Origin: Corydoras sp. C115
Taxonomy: Eukaryota > Chordata > Actinopteri > Siluriformes > Callichthyidae
Direction: 5' to 3'
DNA length: 64,000 nt
Assembly (NCBI GenBank): GCA_019802505.1
Contig: JAFMOC010000037.1
Coordinates: 5,449,501-5,513,500, forward strand
Positions within the stretch are counted from its first letter, which is position 1. Every line of letters begins with the position of its first letter. The position numbers and the translations under genes are program-made. Below, in pieces: positions 43,263-54,409 of this stretch. The notes below the pieces were generated by a model that made no database searches, had not been told where the DNA came from, and saw only the letters and a program-made list of their open reading frames with translations.

Positions 43263-43603
43263 TACCATCCATCCATTTTTTTCCGCTTAATCCTGTACTA
43301 GGGTCGCAGGAGGGGGGTCCCCATGCCCATCCAGGGGAGAACGTCTCGGGCGCTGGGTAGATACACTCAGGACAGGGCACCAATCTATTGCTGGGCACAC
43401 ACACACACACACACACAGACAGACACACAAACAATTTGGAGGATTCAATTGCTCCATGTTTGTGGACTGTGGGAGGAAACTGGAGAACCAGGAGAAAACC
43501 CACGTGGACATGGGGAGAACATGGAAACTCCACCCAGATTTGGATTCGATCCAGGAATCCCTAGCACTGAGAGGCGAACGTGCTAACAACCCAGCCAGCA
43601 TGC
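43263..43603 (-). mobile_element. SINE-A copy
   Basis: Inverted full-length copy with a short CA expansion inside (43399-43418). The head is altered at AACAACCCAGCCAGC. Confidence 0.87.
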
Positions 43604-43739
43604 TTTTTTTCAAACTTGTATACAGGCACATACCTACCACTTGAGCACTAATGCTAGACATAAACATACTTTTCCACATCTCATTTGCATACCGCTGCTG
43701 CTGTGTAGTGACTAGAAATGTTGGAATGCCTGTCGTGTA

Positions 43740-43978
43740 TTACATGTTACTGGATCATTCCTCTAAAGAGCGATGCAGACGGTGCAGAACAGGATTCACA
43801 AAATATACTGTAAATGATGAACATGGCTACGTTTAAAGACATTAGGATACTGCTTCTTTGGGACGTGTAATAGTAGCATGAGTAGTAGAGTGACATGGGC
43901 TCGCTTATGTTCAACCAGCCCAAGCAAACTCATGTGACTCCTCTGCTTCTCTCTCCCCATTGGCTACCACAAACACCT
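43740..43978 (+). mobile_element. LINE ORF2 C-terminal remnant
   Basis: VQNRIHK (near 43776-43800) and, in another frame, THVTPLLLSPHWLP (43925-43966) match the VQNxAAR ... DHITPLLxSLHWLPV motifs of fish non-LTR retrotransposon proteins. The frame change between them shows decay. The Tc1 at 43999 follows directly. Confidence 0.65.
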
Positions 43979-43998
43979 GATATATATATGTACACATA

Positions 43999-45051
43999 CT
44001 ATATTGTCAAAAGTACAAAATTATTTGCTCACCCTTCCAAATTATCATATCAGGTGTATAAAAGCAAGCACCTAAGCATGCAGACTGTTTTTACAAACAT
44101 TTGTTAAAGAATGGGTCACCCTCAGGAGCTCAGTGAATTCCAGTGTGGAACTGTAATAGGATGAAACCTGTGCCACAATCCAGTCGTGAAATTTCCTCAC
44201 TCCCAAATATTCCACAGTCAACTGTCAGCTGTTATGAGAAAATGGAAACGTTTTGGAACGACAGCAACTCAGCCACGATGTGGTAGACCACGTAAACTGA
44301 CGGAGCGGGGTCAGCACAGTGTGAAGAGGTCACTGACATTCTGCAGAGTCAATCATTCCAGAACTCCAAACTTCATGTGCCTTCAGATCAGCTTAAAAAC
44401 AGTGCACAATTAGAGTGACGAATTCCACTTCTCCACCTGGCCATCTGATGGACGAGTCTGGGTTTGGCGTTTGCCAGGAGAACAGTACTTGTCTGACTGC
44501 ATTGTACCAAGTGTAAAGTTTGGTAGAGGGGGGTTATGGTGTGGGGTTGTTTTTCAGGAGCTGGGCTTGGCCCCTTAGTTCCAATGAAAGGAACTATGAA
44601 TGCTTCAGCATACCAAGACATTTTGGACAATTTCATACTCACAACTTTGTGGAAACGGTTTGGAGCTGGCCCCTTCCTCTTTCAACATGACAAGGTCCAT
44701 AAAGACATGGAGGACAGAGTCTGGTGTGGATGAACTTAACTGACCTGCACAGAGTCCTGACCATAACCTGATAGAACGTCTTTGTTATGAATTAGAGTGG
44801 AGAATGAGAGCCAGGGCTTCTAGTCCAACATCAGTGTGTGACCTCACAAATGCTATTCTGGAAGAATGGTCAAAAATTCCCATAAACTCTCTCCTAAACT
44901 ATGTGGACAGCCTTGCCAGAGGAGTTGAAGCTGTTCTAGCTACAAAGAGTGGACCAACCTCATATTGAACCCTATGGATTAAGAATGGGATGTCACTTAA
45001 ACTCATATGTGAAGTCAAGGCAGGTGAGCCAATACCTTTGGCAATATAGTC
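43999..45051 (+). mobile_element. Tc1-type transposon, both ends present, transposase broken
   Basis: Terminal inverted repeats are CTATATTGTCAAAAGTA at the left and CTTTGGCAATATAG at the right, each next to the TA target dinucleotide. Transposase pieces run in order on the plus strand: helix-turn-helix part with GRPRKLTERG (44285-44320), catalytic-core parts SDEF (44412-44424) and VWGCFSGAGLGP (44537-44575), FLFQHD (44676-44695) and the QSPDHNLIERL region (44748-44790). Deletions after 44400 and near 44695 plus frameshifts make it non-functional. It is a derivative of a family common in fish. Confidence 0.92.
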
Positions 45052-45123
45052 TATGTTTATATTAAAAAAGTGCCAAATTCTACAGTGTAGCTGTACTTCT
45101 ACTACTGACTTGTGTTGTTCTCT

Positions 45124-45180
45124 CATTTATAAGTCACTTTGGATAAAAGCATCTGCTAAATGACTAAATGTAAATGTTAA
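45124..45180 (+). mobile_element. SINE-B tail fragment
   Basis: AAGTCACTTTGGATAAAAGC and CTGCTAAATGACTAAATGT, the tail alone. Confidence 0.7.
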
Positions 45181-45587
45181 TGTGCATTCATTGTATGCGA
45201 GGCCCCTAAATTGACACTGTAATGGTGGCATGTTTGTCCTGTTTGATATCCCTCCTCATACTCACAGCCATGATAACTTTCCTGTACAGTGGGCGTTACT
45301 CATAGAGACCATTCGTTTTCTGTCCTTTAGCATGCATGATGACTGCCAGAGCTGGCGCTGACCAATTTGGGGCCCTAGGCAAGAATTTAGCTGGTGCCTC
45401 TTGAATCATAGCCAATTCCCCTACCAATCAGTCAATTCAGAGACTCGTACAGAAACAGCCGAGCTTTATGTCATTCACATTTCCTATATTTAGATACAAG
45501 AGCATGTCCAAATTACCAACAAATTCACGAAACAACACCGTATTAAAAAGATCACGACAAGTAGAAAAACAAAACCCATTCTGAGGC
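45181..45587. other. Unique sequence, no gene seen
   Basis: No recognised repeat. Confidence 0.35.
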
Positions 45588-45760
45588 TGTAATAGCTCAG
45601 TGGTTAAGGAGTTGGGCTAGCAAACCGTTGGTTGTGGGTTCAACTCCCAAATCGACTAACTGTGGGTCCTTGAGTAAGGCCCTTAACCATCATCATTTAT
45701 GTTTGTAACCCTGTGTTTTGACCCAAACTATCAAGTTGCTTTGTATAAAATATAAGATAA
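45588..45760 (+). mobile_element. SINE-B copy
   Basis: GCTGTAATAGCTCAGTGG head, B box GGTTCAACTCCC, GGGTCCTTGAGTAAGGCCC, with a cut tail GTTGCTTTGTATAAAAT. Confidence 0.83.
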
Positions 45761-45818
45761 TGAGCAATAATAAATAAGCCAGTGTAAAGACAAAATAATT
45801 AAAGATCAATATTTTACT

Positions 45819-46210
45819 AGGGCGGCACGGTGGCTTAGTGGTCTCAGGGCTAGGGAGTCCTGGTTTGAATCCCAAACCAGAGTTACCATGATACATGATC
45901 ATACATCCACATGTGTTTTGCTACATGATCATAATTGAGTTACCATGTTCTCCCTGTGTCGGCGTGGGTTTCCTCCGGGTTCTCCGGTTTCCTCCCACTG
46001 TCCAAAAACATGGCTCATGGTCAACTGAATTCTCCAAATTGCCCCATATAGAGTGTGTTTGTGTGAGTGAGTGTGTGCTCTGCGATAGTTTGGCACCCTG
46101 TCCTGGGTGTATCTGCCCAGCGCCTGAAATGTTCTCCACTGGATGGGCATGGGGAACCCCCCCACGACCCTAGTAGAGAATAAAGCGGAAGATAATGGAT
46201 GGATGGACGG
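45819..46210 (+). mobile_element. SINE-A with a short internal duplication
   Basis: Head shortened after TAGTGG. A 60-bp segment around GAGTTACCATG and ATACATGATCATACATCC is present twice (45880-45945). Normal tail. Confidence 0.85.
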
Positions 46211-46221
46211 AATATTGCACT

Positions 46222-46498
46222 AAGGCTGAGTTAGTGTTTAGCATATTCTCCTTTCAGCACTGGGGATCCAAGTCTGAATCCTAATCTGGATGGAGATTCC
46301 ATGTTCCTCATGTCCCACAGCCCAAAAACATGGAATAAATGTGAAGTGGGTGCTCTAGATTGCCCCATCTAAATTGCCCCTATATAGTGTGTCTCTGGGT
46401 GAGAAAGTGTGTGCCCACTGATGGATTGGTGCCTTGTCCTGGGTGTATCTTCCCAGCGCCTAAAACGTTCTCTGCAGGATCTCCCCCGCAACTCTAGG
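46222..46498 (+). mobile_element. SINE-A, first unit of a composite
   Basis: Head CTGAGTTAGTGTTTAGC to CCCGCAACTCTAGG without the final GGAT tail. AATATTGCACT lies immediately before it (46211-46221). Confidence 0.82.
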
Positions 46499-46715
46499 CC
46501 CCATTATAGGTGTCACCAGGTGGAAGGGAATAAGGGACCGGAGACAGAAGCTGACTTTATTACAGACACGTGTCCACCGTTCCACCAGTCCTGTTGCATG
46601 ATAATGGTGAACTCTTTTTTTTATAAAGGCACAGGTCATCAGATGGAGCTGCGTCAGGTGCGAAAATCCCATAAATGCCACCGTCACAACAGAAGAGTGG
46701 AAGAGGGATGGCACT
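46499..46715. other. 217-bp spacer of the SINE composite
   Basis: Not SINE-like. Includes TGTCACCAGGTGGAAGGG and GACTTTATTACAGACACG, which vaguely recall LTR edges, but no second end or TSD is visible. Frames on both strands are unrecognised. Confidence 0.35.
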
Positions 46716-47057
46716 AGGGCGGCAAGGTGACTTAGTGCTTAACACATAACCCTAACCATAACTCTCACCTCCATCCAGGTTCGAATCCTGATCTGTCTGA
46801 TGTATTCATGTTCTCCCCGTGTCCATGTGGGTTTCCTCCAGGATCTCTGGTCTGCTCTCATAGTCCAAAAACATGCATTTAATGTAAATTTGCTGTTCTA
46901 AAAAAAATGGGCCCATTATAGCATGTGAGTGTGTGCTAGATAGATTCAGTTCTGGGTTTCTCTGCCCAGCTCTCAAAACGTTCTTCCCTGGATGGGCACT
47001 GGATGAAACCCCCCCATGACCCTAGTAGAGGATTAAGTGGAAGATAATGGATGGATG
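46716..47057 (+). mobile_element. SINE-A, second unit of a composite
   Basis: Complete head (AGGGCGGCAAGGTGACTTAG) and tail. AATATTGCACT follows at 47058-47068, matching the 11 bases in front of the first unit. Confidence 0.85.
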
Positions 47058-47068
47058 AATATTGCACT

Positions 47069-48119
47069 GAAAGAAATGCATGATAATTCTGTACCTGCTG
47101 ATAATATTTCATAACTGCATTTAAAATGCAGTATGTTACTAAAAATTAATATTTTTTCCCCTAAAGCTCTGTGTTGCACAATCAGCTTAAAAGGGTAGAA
47201 ATCAGGGAAACAAATAAAATCCTGTCTTGTCAGTATTAAAATTTTATGTTTGATATTTATTAAAACAGGTCACTGTTTTATAATTATCATCCTTCGTAAA
47301 CTGTAACGCTGTTTGCCAGAAATAAACAGTAAAACTTTTATAGGTCCACTTAAGCGTACACCTGTTATGAGTAGTGTACTTTGGGGTAAATAATATTAAC
47401 AGCATGTACTATTATTTTTAAGTAATTCTAGGGTGAGGGTTAGTAAATAATATATATATAAAAAATAATTGACCTTCTTTCATTATTTGGAGCATTTCAC
47501 TGGATCCAATAACTCACAAACTCACAGCAGGAAAGGGTGGTAGATTGTTAACGTCGCTTGATCTTTGTGAGTAGGTGACTGTTTTGCCGGTCGTGGTTTG
47601 GAGACGAGCCTTGTAGGTGTGGTCACACTCTGCAGACCTTAACTCACAACCCAAAACATTCCTGTGTGATCTGCATGGGGCTAAAACAATCTGGGCCCAT
47701 TATCACACAGGGTTTATCACACAGGCTGCGGATAATCCAACAGCAAAACACATGTGGAATCAGTTTGATGGCTCAAAATATAAATGTCAGTACAATGCAC
47801 AATGCTTTCTTTATTAAAAATCTTTTGCTTTCTACATCACCACTTCACTGATCAACTCAGCGTTAAAACTATGCTTTGATGATGCAATAAATTAGTAGCT
47901 AGAAGACAACCTTTTTGTTTTATTGTTTATTGTTTTTATGGCACAACTTATTTTTATTGTTTTATTTTTTTCATAAAATATCTGTTGCTTGTAAGACAAG
48001 CTGAAAATGATTTAATGGCCAGTGTTGTATATTAACGGGAATCAGCTATTGCTTTTTACAACATTTTCATCTTTAAAGATTATGTAAAACACCAAACCTT
48101 AATGTAAAAAAAACAAAAA
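47069..48119. other. Unique AT-rich sequence, no gene seen
   Basis: 47530-47790 is more complex (GGGCCCATTATCACACAGG). The rest is low complexity with A and T tracts. No coding signal. Confidence 0.3.
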
Positions 48120-48828
48120 AAAACAAGCAAATATAAAAAAAAAAAAAAAAATTAAAACCACCTGTATATATGTATATGTCAAATTACTTTATCCTAAATT
48201 AATTCTGCTTGTGCAATTTTGTTAGAAGCCGCTCATTATTCCCTGGGAGATCGGCTACGCGGGAGGAAATGCGTACGCCGCTTGCGCCTTGTGAGCGTTT
48301 CCCGGGAACGGCTAAGCGGAGAAGAATGCGTACGCCAGTCCGCTGGAAAAAATTCTCCCACGGATACAACCTGCGTGGGGATATTGCGCAGCGCTGTACC
48401 GTGGTTGAGCGCGGAATGAGAGTTCGGAGAATACCGGGCATAAAAACAAAACAGGATTTATTGATTAAAATGGTGTAGGGACGCCAACAGAAAGGGTGGA
48501 ACGAAACAAACGAATTAACACCGGGATAAACCACAAACAAAGACGTGCACAGGGTTAAGGGAACACGGAAACTAAATAAAAAAAAAAACAAATCACGTGC
48601 ACAAAATAAGCCAATCACCCAACGGAGACAATGAGTAACACAAATGAGGGACAGGTGACCCAGGCACCTGTGACAAATTTATCCATAGAAAACAAAATGT
48701 ATTAAATACCACTAATTAGTTAATTAATTGTTAATTTTTTAATTGATTCATGTGTCATTGACGATGAACAATTGTGTAAAGTATCAGCTTAATCGGATAA
48801 CGAGAAGTGGGCGAAATAGCATTTGCAA
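48120..48828 (+). mobile_element. Repeat-D copy 3, split by a solo LTR
   Basis: 48150-48219 and 48676-48828 align with copy 2 at 41056-41307. The interruption is exactly the LTR. Confidence 0.8.
48220..48675 (+). mobile_element. Solo LTR (456 bp) with 5-bp TSD
   Basis: Begins TGTTAG and ends GACA, that is TG...CA termini. AATTT precedes (48215-48219) and follows (48676-48680), the 5-bp duplication typical of LTR retrotransposon integrase. It is GC-rich with several CpGs in its left half (CGTACGCC, CGCGGAATGAG), a TATA-like GCATAAAAAC at about 48438 and an AAATAAAA polyadenylation-type signal near 48575. No internal retrotransposon sequence is left, so it arose by recombination between two LTRs. 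Orientation is inferred from the polyadenylation-type signal. The open frames inside it (66-139 aa) are not genes. Confidence 0.85.
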
Positions 48829-48885
48829 ATCTGCCCAGCGCCCAAAATGCATTTCCCTGGATGGGTGTAGGGACCCCCCCTCCCC
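48829..48885 (+). mobile_element. SINE-A fragment
   Basis: CTGCCCAGCGCCCAAAATGC through CCCTGGATGGGTG. Attached to the right end of Repeat-D. Confidence 0.7.
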
Positions 48886-49944
48886 CCCAGTCCGTCAATT
48901 CAAAAGTATTTATTGTTTGCTGCAGCATATTTATATGTATATTTTACAGTACCTCTATAGGTGTATGTGGGCAAAAATGGGCCCCAATGTACATGAATGA
49001 TTATTAACAAATTACAGGTCAGAATATTTAGCAGGAACAAAAAGTTGAAAAAGTGGAAAAGTTGGAAAAGCCACAAAAAGGGAAATTCATGTAATAATCT
49101 TCTCATGCACAAAAAAAAGTTATTTAATGTTTGATATTAAACAAAGAATTTACAACTGGATGTTTACAGTTTTCTAACAGCTTTTTTTGGTTAAATAATT
49201 AATTGTTACTGCAAGAAAAAAAGGAAAGTTGCAAATATTTTTCCAATAGGAAACTGATTTTGCAACTTTGGGTTTGTTTTTGTTTTTATTTTAATTTTTT
49301 TGCCAGGCACTGCACAGTATACAGTATATACTGTAATCAGCGCTGAGAATAGAAAGGATGATAGTTGTGCGCTGTGAGGTACATTACTGTACCAATGCTA
49401 CCATCTAGATAAGGATAACTAATTAAATGAAGGTTTTAATACATTTTAATTATATTACCGATTACTGTTTCTCTTAGAGTGAAACAGATGGCACAGTGAA
49501 ACAATGGGTTGCAATGTAGTCACCTAGCACCATACTTTTACCCCAACTTAGGTTGGTTCTATTATAAGCGTACACAACCTTGTTCCTGCAATGTATCCAT
49601 CTATCATTTTACCTACAGTATAGCTGCATATACCGTATATTTTTATCTACATACTTTGCACATATGCTTACCCTTTACTCAGCCCTATAATGTCAGGATC
49701 CCCTATAGCACAACAACGGTGGAGGCATTATTTGGGTGGTGAATGATTTTTAGCAGTGTAATTTGGTGAAAGTGGATCAGATACAGCATTGCTGCTGGAC
49801 TTAAATATTTAAATATTGCACAATCTCATTAATCAGTTGAATCTGAAGCCTGTCTGTTAGAACTACAGTGCTAAATAACCAATTACAACAATCTAATTTT
49901 AGCATTTTTATCTGCCACATTAACATATAGGTCTGTGGTTGGTT
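48886..49944. other. Unique AT-rich sequence, no gene seen
   Basis: No recognised repeat over about 1 kb. Short frames only. Confidence 0.35.
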
Positions 49945-50303
49945 TATTCATTCATTCATTCATTCAATATCTCTGCTTAATCCTCTAATAGTGTCACGGT
50001 GTGGTTCCCAATGCCCATCCAGGGGAGAATGTTTTTGGCACTGGGCAGATACACCCAGGACAGGGCACCAATCCATCGCTGGGCACACACTTACTCACAC
50101 AGACACAAACACTCTATATGGGGCAATTTAGAGCTTTCAATTTACTTCAAATTCATGTTTTTGGACTATGGGAGGAAACCGGAGAACCCGGAGGAAACAC
50201 ACGACGACGTGGGGAGAACATGAAAACTCCACCCAGATTGGGATTCGAACCTGGAATACCTAGTGCTGAGAGGTGAATATGCTAACCACTAAACCACCAC
50301 GCC
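49945..50303 (-). mobile_element. SINE-A copy
   Basis: Inverted with a CATT tail at the left and head AACCACTAAACCACCACGCC at the right. Confidence 0.87.
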
Positions 50304-50443
50304 TATTATTATTATTAAATATGCCTTCAGTGACAGACAAATGTATAGTTTTAAAGATTAATATATTTAAAAATATTATTTAAAGATAATATTTTAAGAT
50401 CCTTTGTCAACAGGGGCAGACGATCTACCACCCCTCGAGCAAC

Positions 50444-50562
50444 AAGGGATAAAAAGCCTTCCTCACAGTCACATGCAAGAGACATTGTGGCCTCTGGGTT
50501 TGATCCCATAACCTTCAGTTTGATAGCCCAATATTCCAACCACTGCACTACCACAACCCTAT
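50444..50562 (-). mobile_element. SINE-B fragment, diverged
   Basis: Inverted B box (GGTTTGATCCCATAACC) and head (CCAACCACTGCACTACC). The tail is missing. Confidence 0.55.
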
Positions 50563-50860
50563 TTTATTGTAAATCTGCAGAACACAGAGATTGTGTAGTA
50601 GTGTAAAGTGCATAATTTGGAACACTGAAGAAGACCAATGTGTGTATGGGGAAGAACAAGAGAAAGTGAACGGGAGGGGGGAGCGAATGAGAGCGGCCGA
50701 CCTGTATGTACCGTCTGGCAACCGAATCACAATAATTAAGATTCAGTGGCTGCAATGTGGCCTCTGTGTAGATAAGAGAAGAGCACTGGGAAGTGCTGAA
50801 TGACAACTAACCACCTGTGTTCTCCAGCACATGCAAACTCATTCACATATACATGTGCAT
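50563..50860. other. Unique sequence, weak conserved non-coding candidate
   Basis: 50690-50780 is complex and repeat-free (GTATGTACCGTCTGGCAACC, then AATCACAATAATTAAG). Short frames on both strands are unrecognised. Confidence 0.2.
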
Positions 50861-50912
50861 GTGCACACACACACGCACCCCCCCCCCACCCACACACACA
50901 CACACACACACA
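50861..50912. repeat. CA/C-rich microsatellite
   Basis: CA repeats broken by a C8 run. Confidence 0.9.
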
Positions 50913-51121
50913 TATACAGTATATACCTTTATATATTTAAACATAATGGACAGACAATATAGTAAGAAATGACTAGTTAGCATTATCTTAATCCTTTCAC
51001 TCGCTCTCTTTCTCCCTCTTTCGTATCACCCTTGCACAATTATTAGAAATTAATAATAGCAAAACAAAAAAGGTAAATCTGCGTGTGTGGTTCCCCTAGT
51101 CATGGTTGTTTTTATTTTAAA

Positions 51122-51345
51122 AATGCCACAGTGGCTAAGTGGTTAGCATGTCCACCTCTCAGCACTGGAGTTTTGGAGGTTCAAATGTAGTTTTCATGTT
51201 CTCCCCGTGTCTGTGTAGGTGTCTTCCGGGTTGTCCGGTTTCCTCTCACAGTCCAAAAACATCAATTCACAGAATGTTCTTAATTGCCCCATATAGTTTG
51301 TGTGTGAGTGCGTGTGCCCAGCAATAAATTAAGCAGAAGATAATG
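51122..51345 (+). mobile_element. SINE-A with 3-prime deletion
   Basis: Head TGCCACAGTGGCTAAGTGG, body to GTGTGCCCAGCAATA, then a jump to AATTAAGCAGAAGATAATG. Confidence 0.82.
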
Positions 51346-51373
51346 AATAAATATGAATGAATTTTATAATATG

Positions 51374-51381
51374 TATGTGTA

Positions 51382-51475
<94 letters not shown>
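51374..51475. repeat. (TG)n then (TA)n microsatellite
   Basis: About 15 TG units then about 35 TA units, ending at the tail of an inverted SINE-A. Confidence 0.96.
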
Positions 51476-51476
<1 letters not shown>

Positions 51477-51797
51477 ATCCATCCTTCCATCCATCCATGC
51501 CCCATGCCCCCATCCAGGGGAGAACGTTTCTGGCGCTGGGAAGATAAACCCAGGACAGAGCGCCAATCAATCGCTGGGCACACACTCACTCACACAGACA
51601 CACTCTATATGGGGTAATTTGGAGAATTCAATTCACCTTAATCCATGTTTTTGGACTGTGGGAGGAAACCAGAGAACCCGGAGGAAACCCACGCCGACAT
51701 GGGGAGAACATGGAAACTCCACCCAGATTGGGATTCGAACTGGGAATCCCTAGCACTGAGAGGCGAACATGCTAACCACTAAGCCACTGTGCCGCCC
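51476..51797 (-). mobile_element. SINE-A inserted in a TA repeat
   Basis: Inverted full-length copy. TA repeat is found on both sides (51404-51475 and 51798-51816), so it landed inside the microsatellite. The ATTATCTTCCGC block is missing. Confidence 0.88.
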
Positions 51798-51825
51798 TAT
51801 ATATATATATATACATATATTTTTT

Positions 51826-51928
51826 TTTCTGTTTCTGTGTTTACCTGCTACTGGAATCTTAATTTCCCTAAGGAAATCCTCCAGAAGAGATCGATAAAGT
51901 TCTATCTTATCTTATCTTATCTTGTGAC
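51826..51928 (+). mobile_element. LINE 3-prime end with (ATCTT)n tail
   Basis: CTGGAATCTTAATTTCCCTAAGG and GATCGATAAAGTTC, followed by four ATCTT units, is the characteristic 3-prime end of a fish non-LTR retrotransposon. No coding part remains. Confidence 0.65.
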
Positions 51929-51934
51929 ATAAGA

Positions 51935-52200
51935 CTTGGGAGGTAGTGTGGCTCGATGTTGCCTCACAGTAAGAAGGCCCTGGTTCAAATCCCAGAGAGG
52001 GCGGCCTGGACCCTTTCTGTGTGAAACTTGTAAGGATTTAACATTTCAAATTTCCCTTATGTGCCAATGTCGTTGTCCTTGCTCTACCCTGTGATGACTC
52101 GGTGACCCGTCCTGGGTGTATTCCTGCCTTTCTATGAATGCTAAGTTCGGCCTCAGCAACTTCCTGCACCGTAATGCAGCTTAGATAATAAATGAATGGA
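51935..52200 (+). mobile_element. A-prime SINE remnant
   Basis: GGTAGTGTGGCTCGATGTTG, CCTCACAGTAAGAAGGCCC, GGTTCAAATCCC, GATGACTCGGTGACCCGTCC and a final AGATAATAAATGAATGG. This follows the order of the tRNA SINE widespread in fish better than SINE-A does, with the central block deleted. Confidence 0.7.
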
Positions 52201-52674
52201 TCGAGACTGGATGCTGTTTGTGTTGCTGCCGTTCTGCACCTATAAGTACATTTTCCACATGAGACCACATGAAAATGGATCAGGGATCCCTTTATTCTTG
52301 ACATCATAAGAATGCGTGAGGATCTGATGTACTGAAGGCTGCAAGTCTCTTGACTTATCTATTGAGACTTTGGTGTAGGAATTTAAACAGATGTCTCAAT
52401 TAAACTTCTGGATTTAAAAAACAACGTGAATAACCATCCCTCTCATTAGAGACTGTCTGCAGTTTTAAATGCCCTTCACAATTACGTACGCTTGTGAGAA
52501 AGACTTTGTATTTCATATTGCAATATAGGGAATAAGCTACTGCAACAAAATGGGTTTCAAACCAAGAATATATTTATAAGTGCACTACCCTTGACCCTGA
52601 CATTTCCCCGTCATTGCTCAGGTAAACAGTCCTACACCTCTTATTTAAGCAATTAAGTGCACATTTAGTATATT
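52201..52674. other. Unique sequence, no gene seen
   Basis: No recognised repeat. Confidence 0.35.
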
Positions 52675-52760
52675 CCATGGGAACTCCACCCAAATTGGGA
52701 TTCGAACAATCTCTAGTGCTGAGAGGCTAATGTGCTAACCAATAAGCGACCATGCTGCCT
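52675..52760 (-). mobile_element. SINE-A head fragment
   Basis: GGAACTCCACCCAAATTGGG to AAGCGACCATGCTGCC, the inverted 5-prime end only. Confidence 0.78.
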
Positions 52761-53020
52761 GTCAGATGAACTTAAACTATGTTAAGCTATTAGGGCACGG
52801 ACTGACTTTAGAACATCTATGCGACAGATGGAACACCATGGGATTCGATGGTTTCATTTGATTCGAATGCTTCATACTGTATGTAGCTCCTCAATGGCAA
52901 TTCTTATGAACTGTCATTATGAATATCCATTGTACATCGAAACAAGAAACTGAGACGTTTTCACCGAATTTACGAACAAAACAAAAGGAAATGTAAGACA
53001 GCAGACCTCAATTCTGACCT

Positions 53021-53137
53021 CAATGCGTAATTTAGCAGGCACTTTTATCCAAAGCGACTTATAAAGTGAGCACAGGGTTAATCACAACATCTCTGGAGCT
53101 ATAAGGGTTAAGGCCCTTGCTCAAGGACCCACATGAA
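53021..53137 (-). mobile_element. SINE-B tail half
   Basis: Inverted tail (TTTAGCAGGCACTTTTATCC) to CTTGCTCAAGGACCCACATG. The head is replaced by SINE-A sequence. Confidence 0.78.
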
Positions 53138-53141
53138 CCCA

Positions 53142-53283
53142 CAGGAAGCATTCAATTGACCTTGAATCCATGTTTTTGGACTGTGGGAGGAAACCGGAGA
53201 ACCCGGAGGAAATCCATGCGGACACAGAGAACATGGAATCCCCAGCGCTGAGAGGCCAACATGCTAACCACTAAGCCATGATG
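53142..53283 (-). mobile_element. SINE-A head half joined to SINE-B
   Basis: CATTCAATTGACCTTGAATCC to AACCACTAAGCCATGATG. With the previous piece it forms a chimera: A-type head and B-type tail on the minus strand. Confidence 0.78.
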
Positions 53284-53539
53284 TGGGTATCATTTTCATG
53301 GTTATTAAAGGCTTTCTCTTGTGAAGTAATCAAAAAAAGTATAATTAAAAATGAATTATCAGTATATACAAAAAATAAAATAGTTATTAACATGACACAT
53401 AACACGGTGAGGAAGACACTATGACTGCACAATGCTTAAGTGACGTGCTGCCAATCTTGCAACACACACTCAAATTACACTGATTTTCAACTAATTCTAA
53501 GTTCTACGATGATGAAAAGTGATACCTGTGGGATAGGTA

Positions 53540-54000
53540 GCTTATTGGTGATACAGGTGATCATATTGAAGTGTAGTGGTGGTATATGAAATACAGGTGC
53601 CTGGTAACCGAGCAGTGATGCAGGTGTCAAGGTCCAGAATACATTATCTATAAGGCAGGTGTGGCAGATGGTTAAATTATGGGCGTAAAGCAGTTGAGAC
53701 AAGTAGTTAAGTGGTAATACCAGCAGGACCGGTGCCACATACCACAGCAGTGCTACAGGAGTTAGGGCACCTGAGAGATAAGCTATTAAACAGGGTTGAC
53801 AGATGCTGTGGTAGATTGGCAGTGATACAGGTGAGACAGGTGCTTAGGTAAATGAGCTCTTTCTCTACGGATGTGAAGATGCCAGGTAGATGAGTGGTGA
53901 GACAGGTCTGACAGGCGCTCAGGTGGCCGAGCGACGATACAGATGTAAAGAAAACCGAGCTGCGATATATTTGTGATAAGCTGCTAGACAGGTGAGACAA
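53540..54000 (+). repeat. Degenerate minisatellite rich in CAGGTG
   Basis: Eight CAGGTG E-box hexamers (53554, 53594, 53621, 53656, 53828, 53837, 53930, 53989) lie in irregular units with recurring contexts such as GTGATACAGGTG, TAAGGCAGGTG and GAGACAGGTG. Unit length varies, so this is an old, decayed tandem array. Confidence 0.6.
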
Positions 54001-54097
54001 CTGAAACAGATCTAATGAGGTTCAGGTAGATAAATTTTGTTCCGTGTGGGAGGTACCAGGTAAAGGACACCTTGCTGTGTTGATCTTGGCTAGAAGC

Positions 54098-54409
54098 ATA
54101 CATTCATTCATTACCTTCCGCTTAATCTTCTACTAGAGTTACGGGATGTTTCCCATCCACAACCAGGGGAGAACTTTTTGACACAGAACAGTGTACCAAT
54201 CTATAACTGGGCACACACTCACTCACAGACACAAACACACACAATATGGGGCAAGTTGCAGCATTCAGTTAACCTTGAATCCATGTTTTTGGACTGTGGG
54301 AGGAAACCGGAGAACCTAGAGGAAACCCACATGGACACGAGGAGAACATGGAAACCACCTAGATTGGGATTCGAGCCTGGATCCTAACCACTAAGCCACC
54401 ATGATGCCA
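54098..54409 (-). mobile_element. SINE-A copy
   Basis: Inverted copy with a small deletion of the GCGCTGGGCAG block. Confidence 0.85.

Noticed and set aside
46499..46715. Possible LTR or second solo LTR
   Set aside because: TGTCACC could be a left edge, but no CA right edge with matching duplication was found.
48199..48618. 139-aa minus frame and 89-aa plus frame
   Set aside because: They lie within the solo LTR defined by TG...CA ends and a 5-bp duplication.
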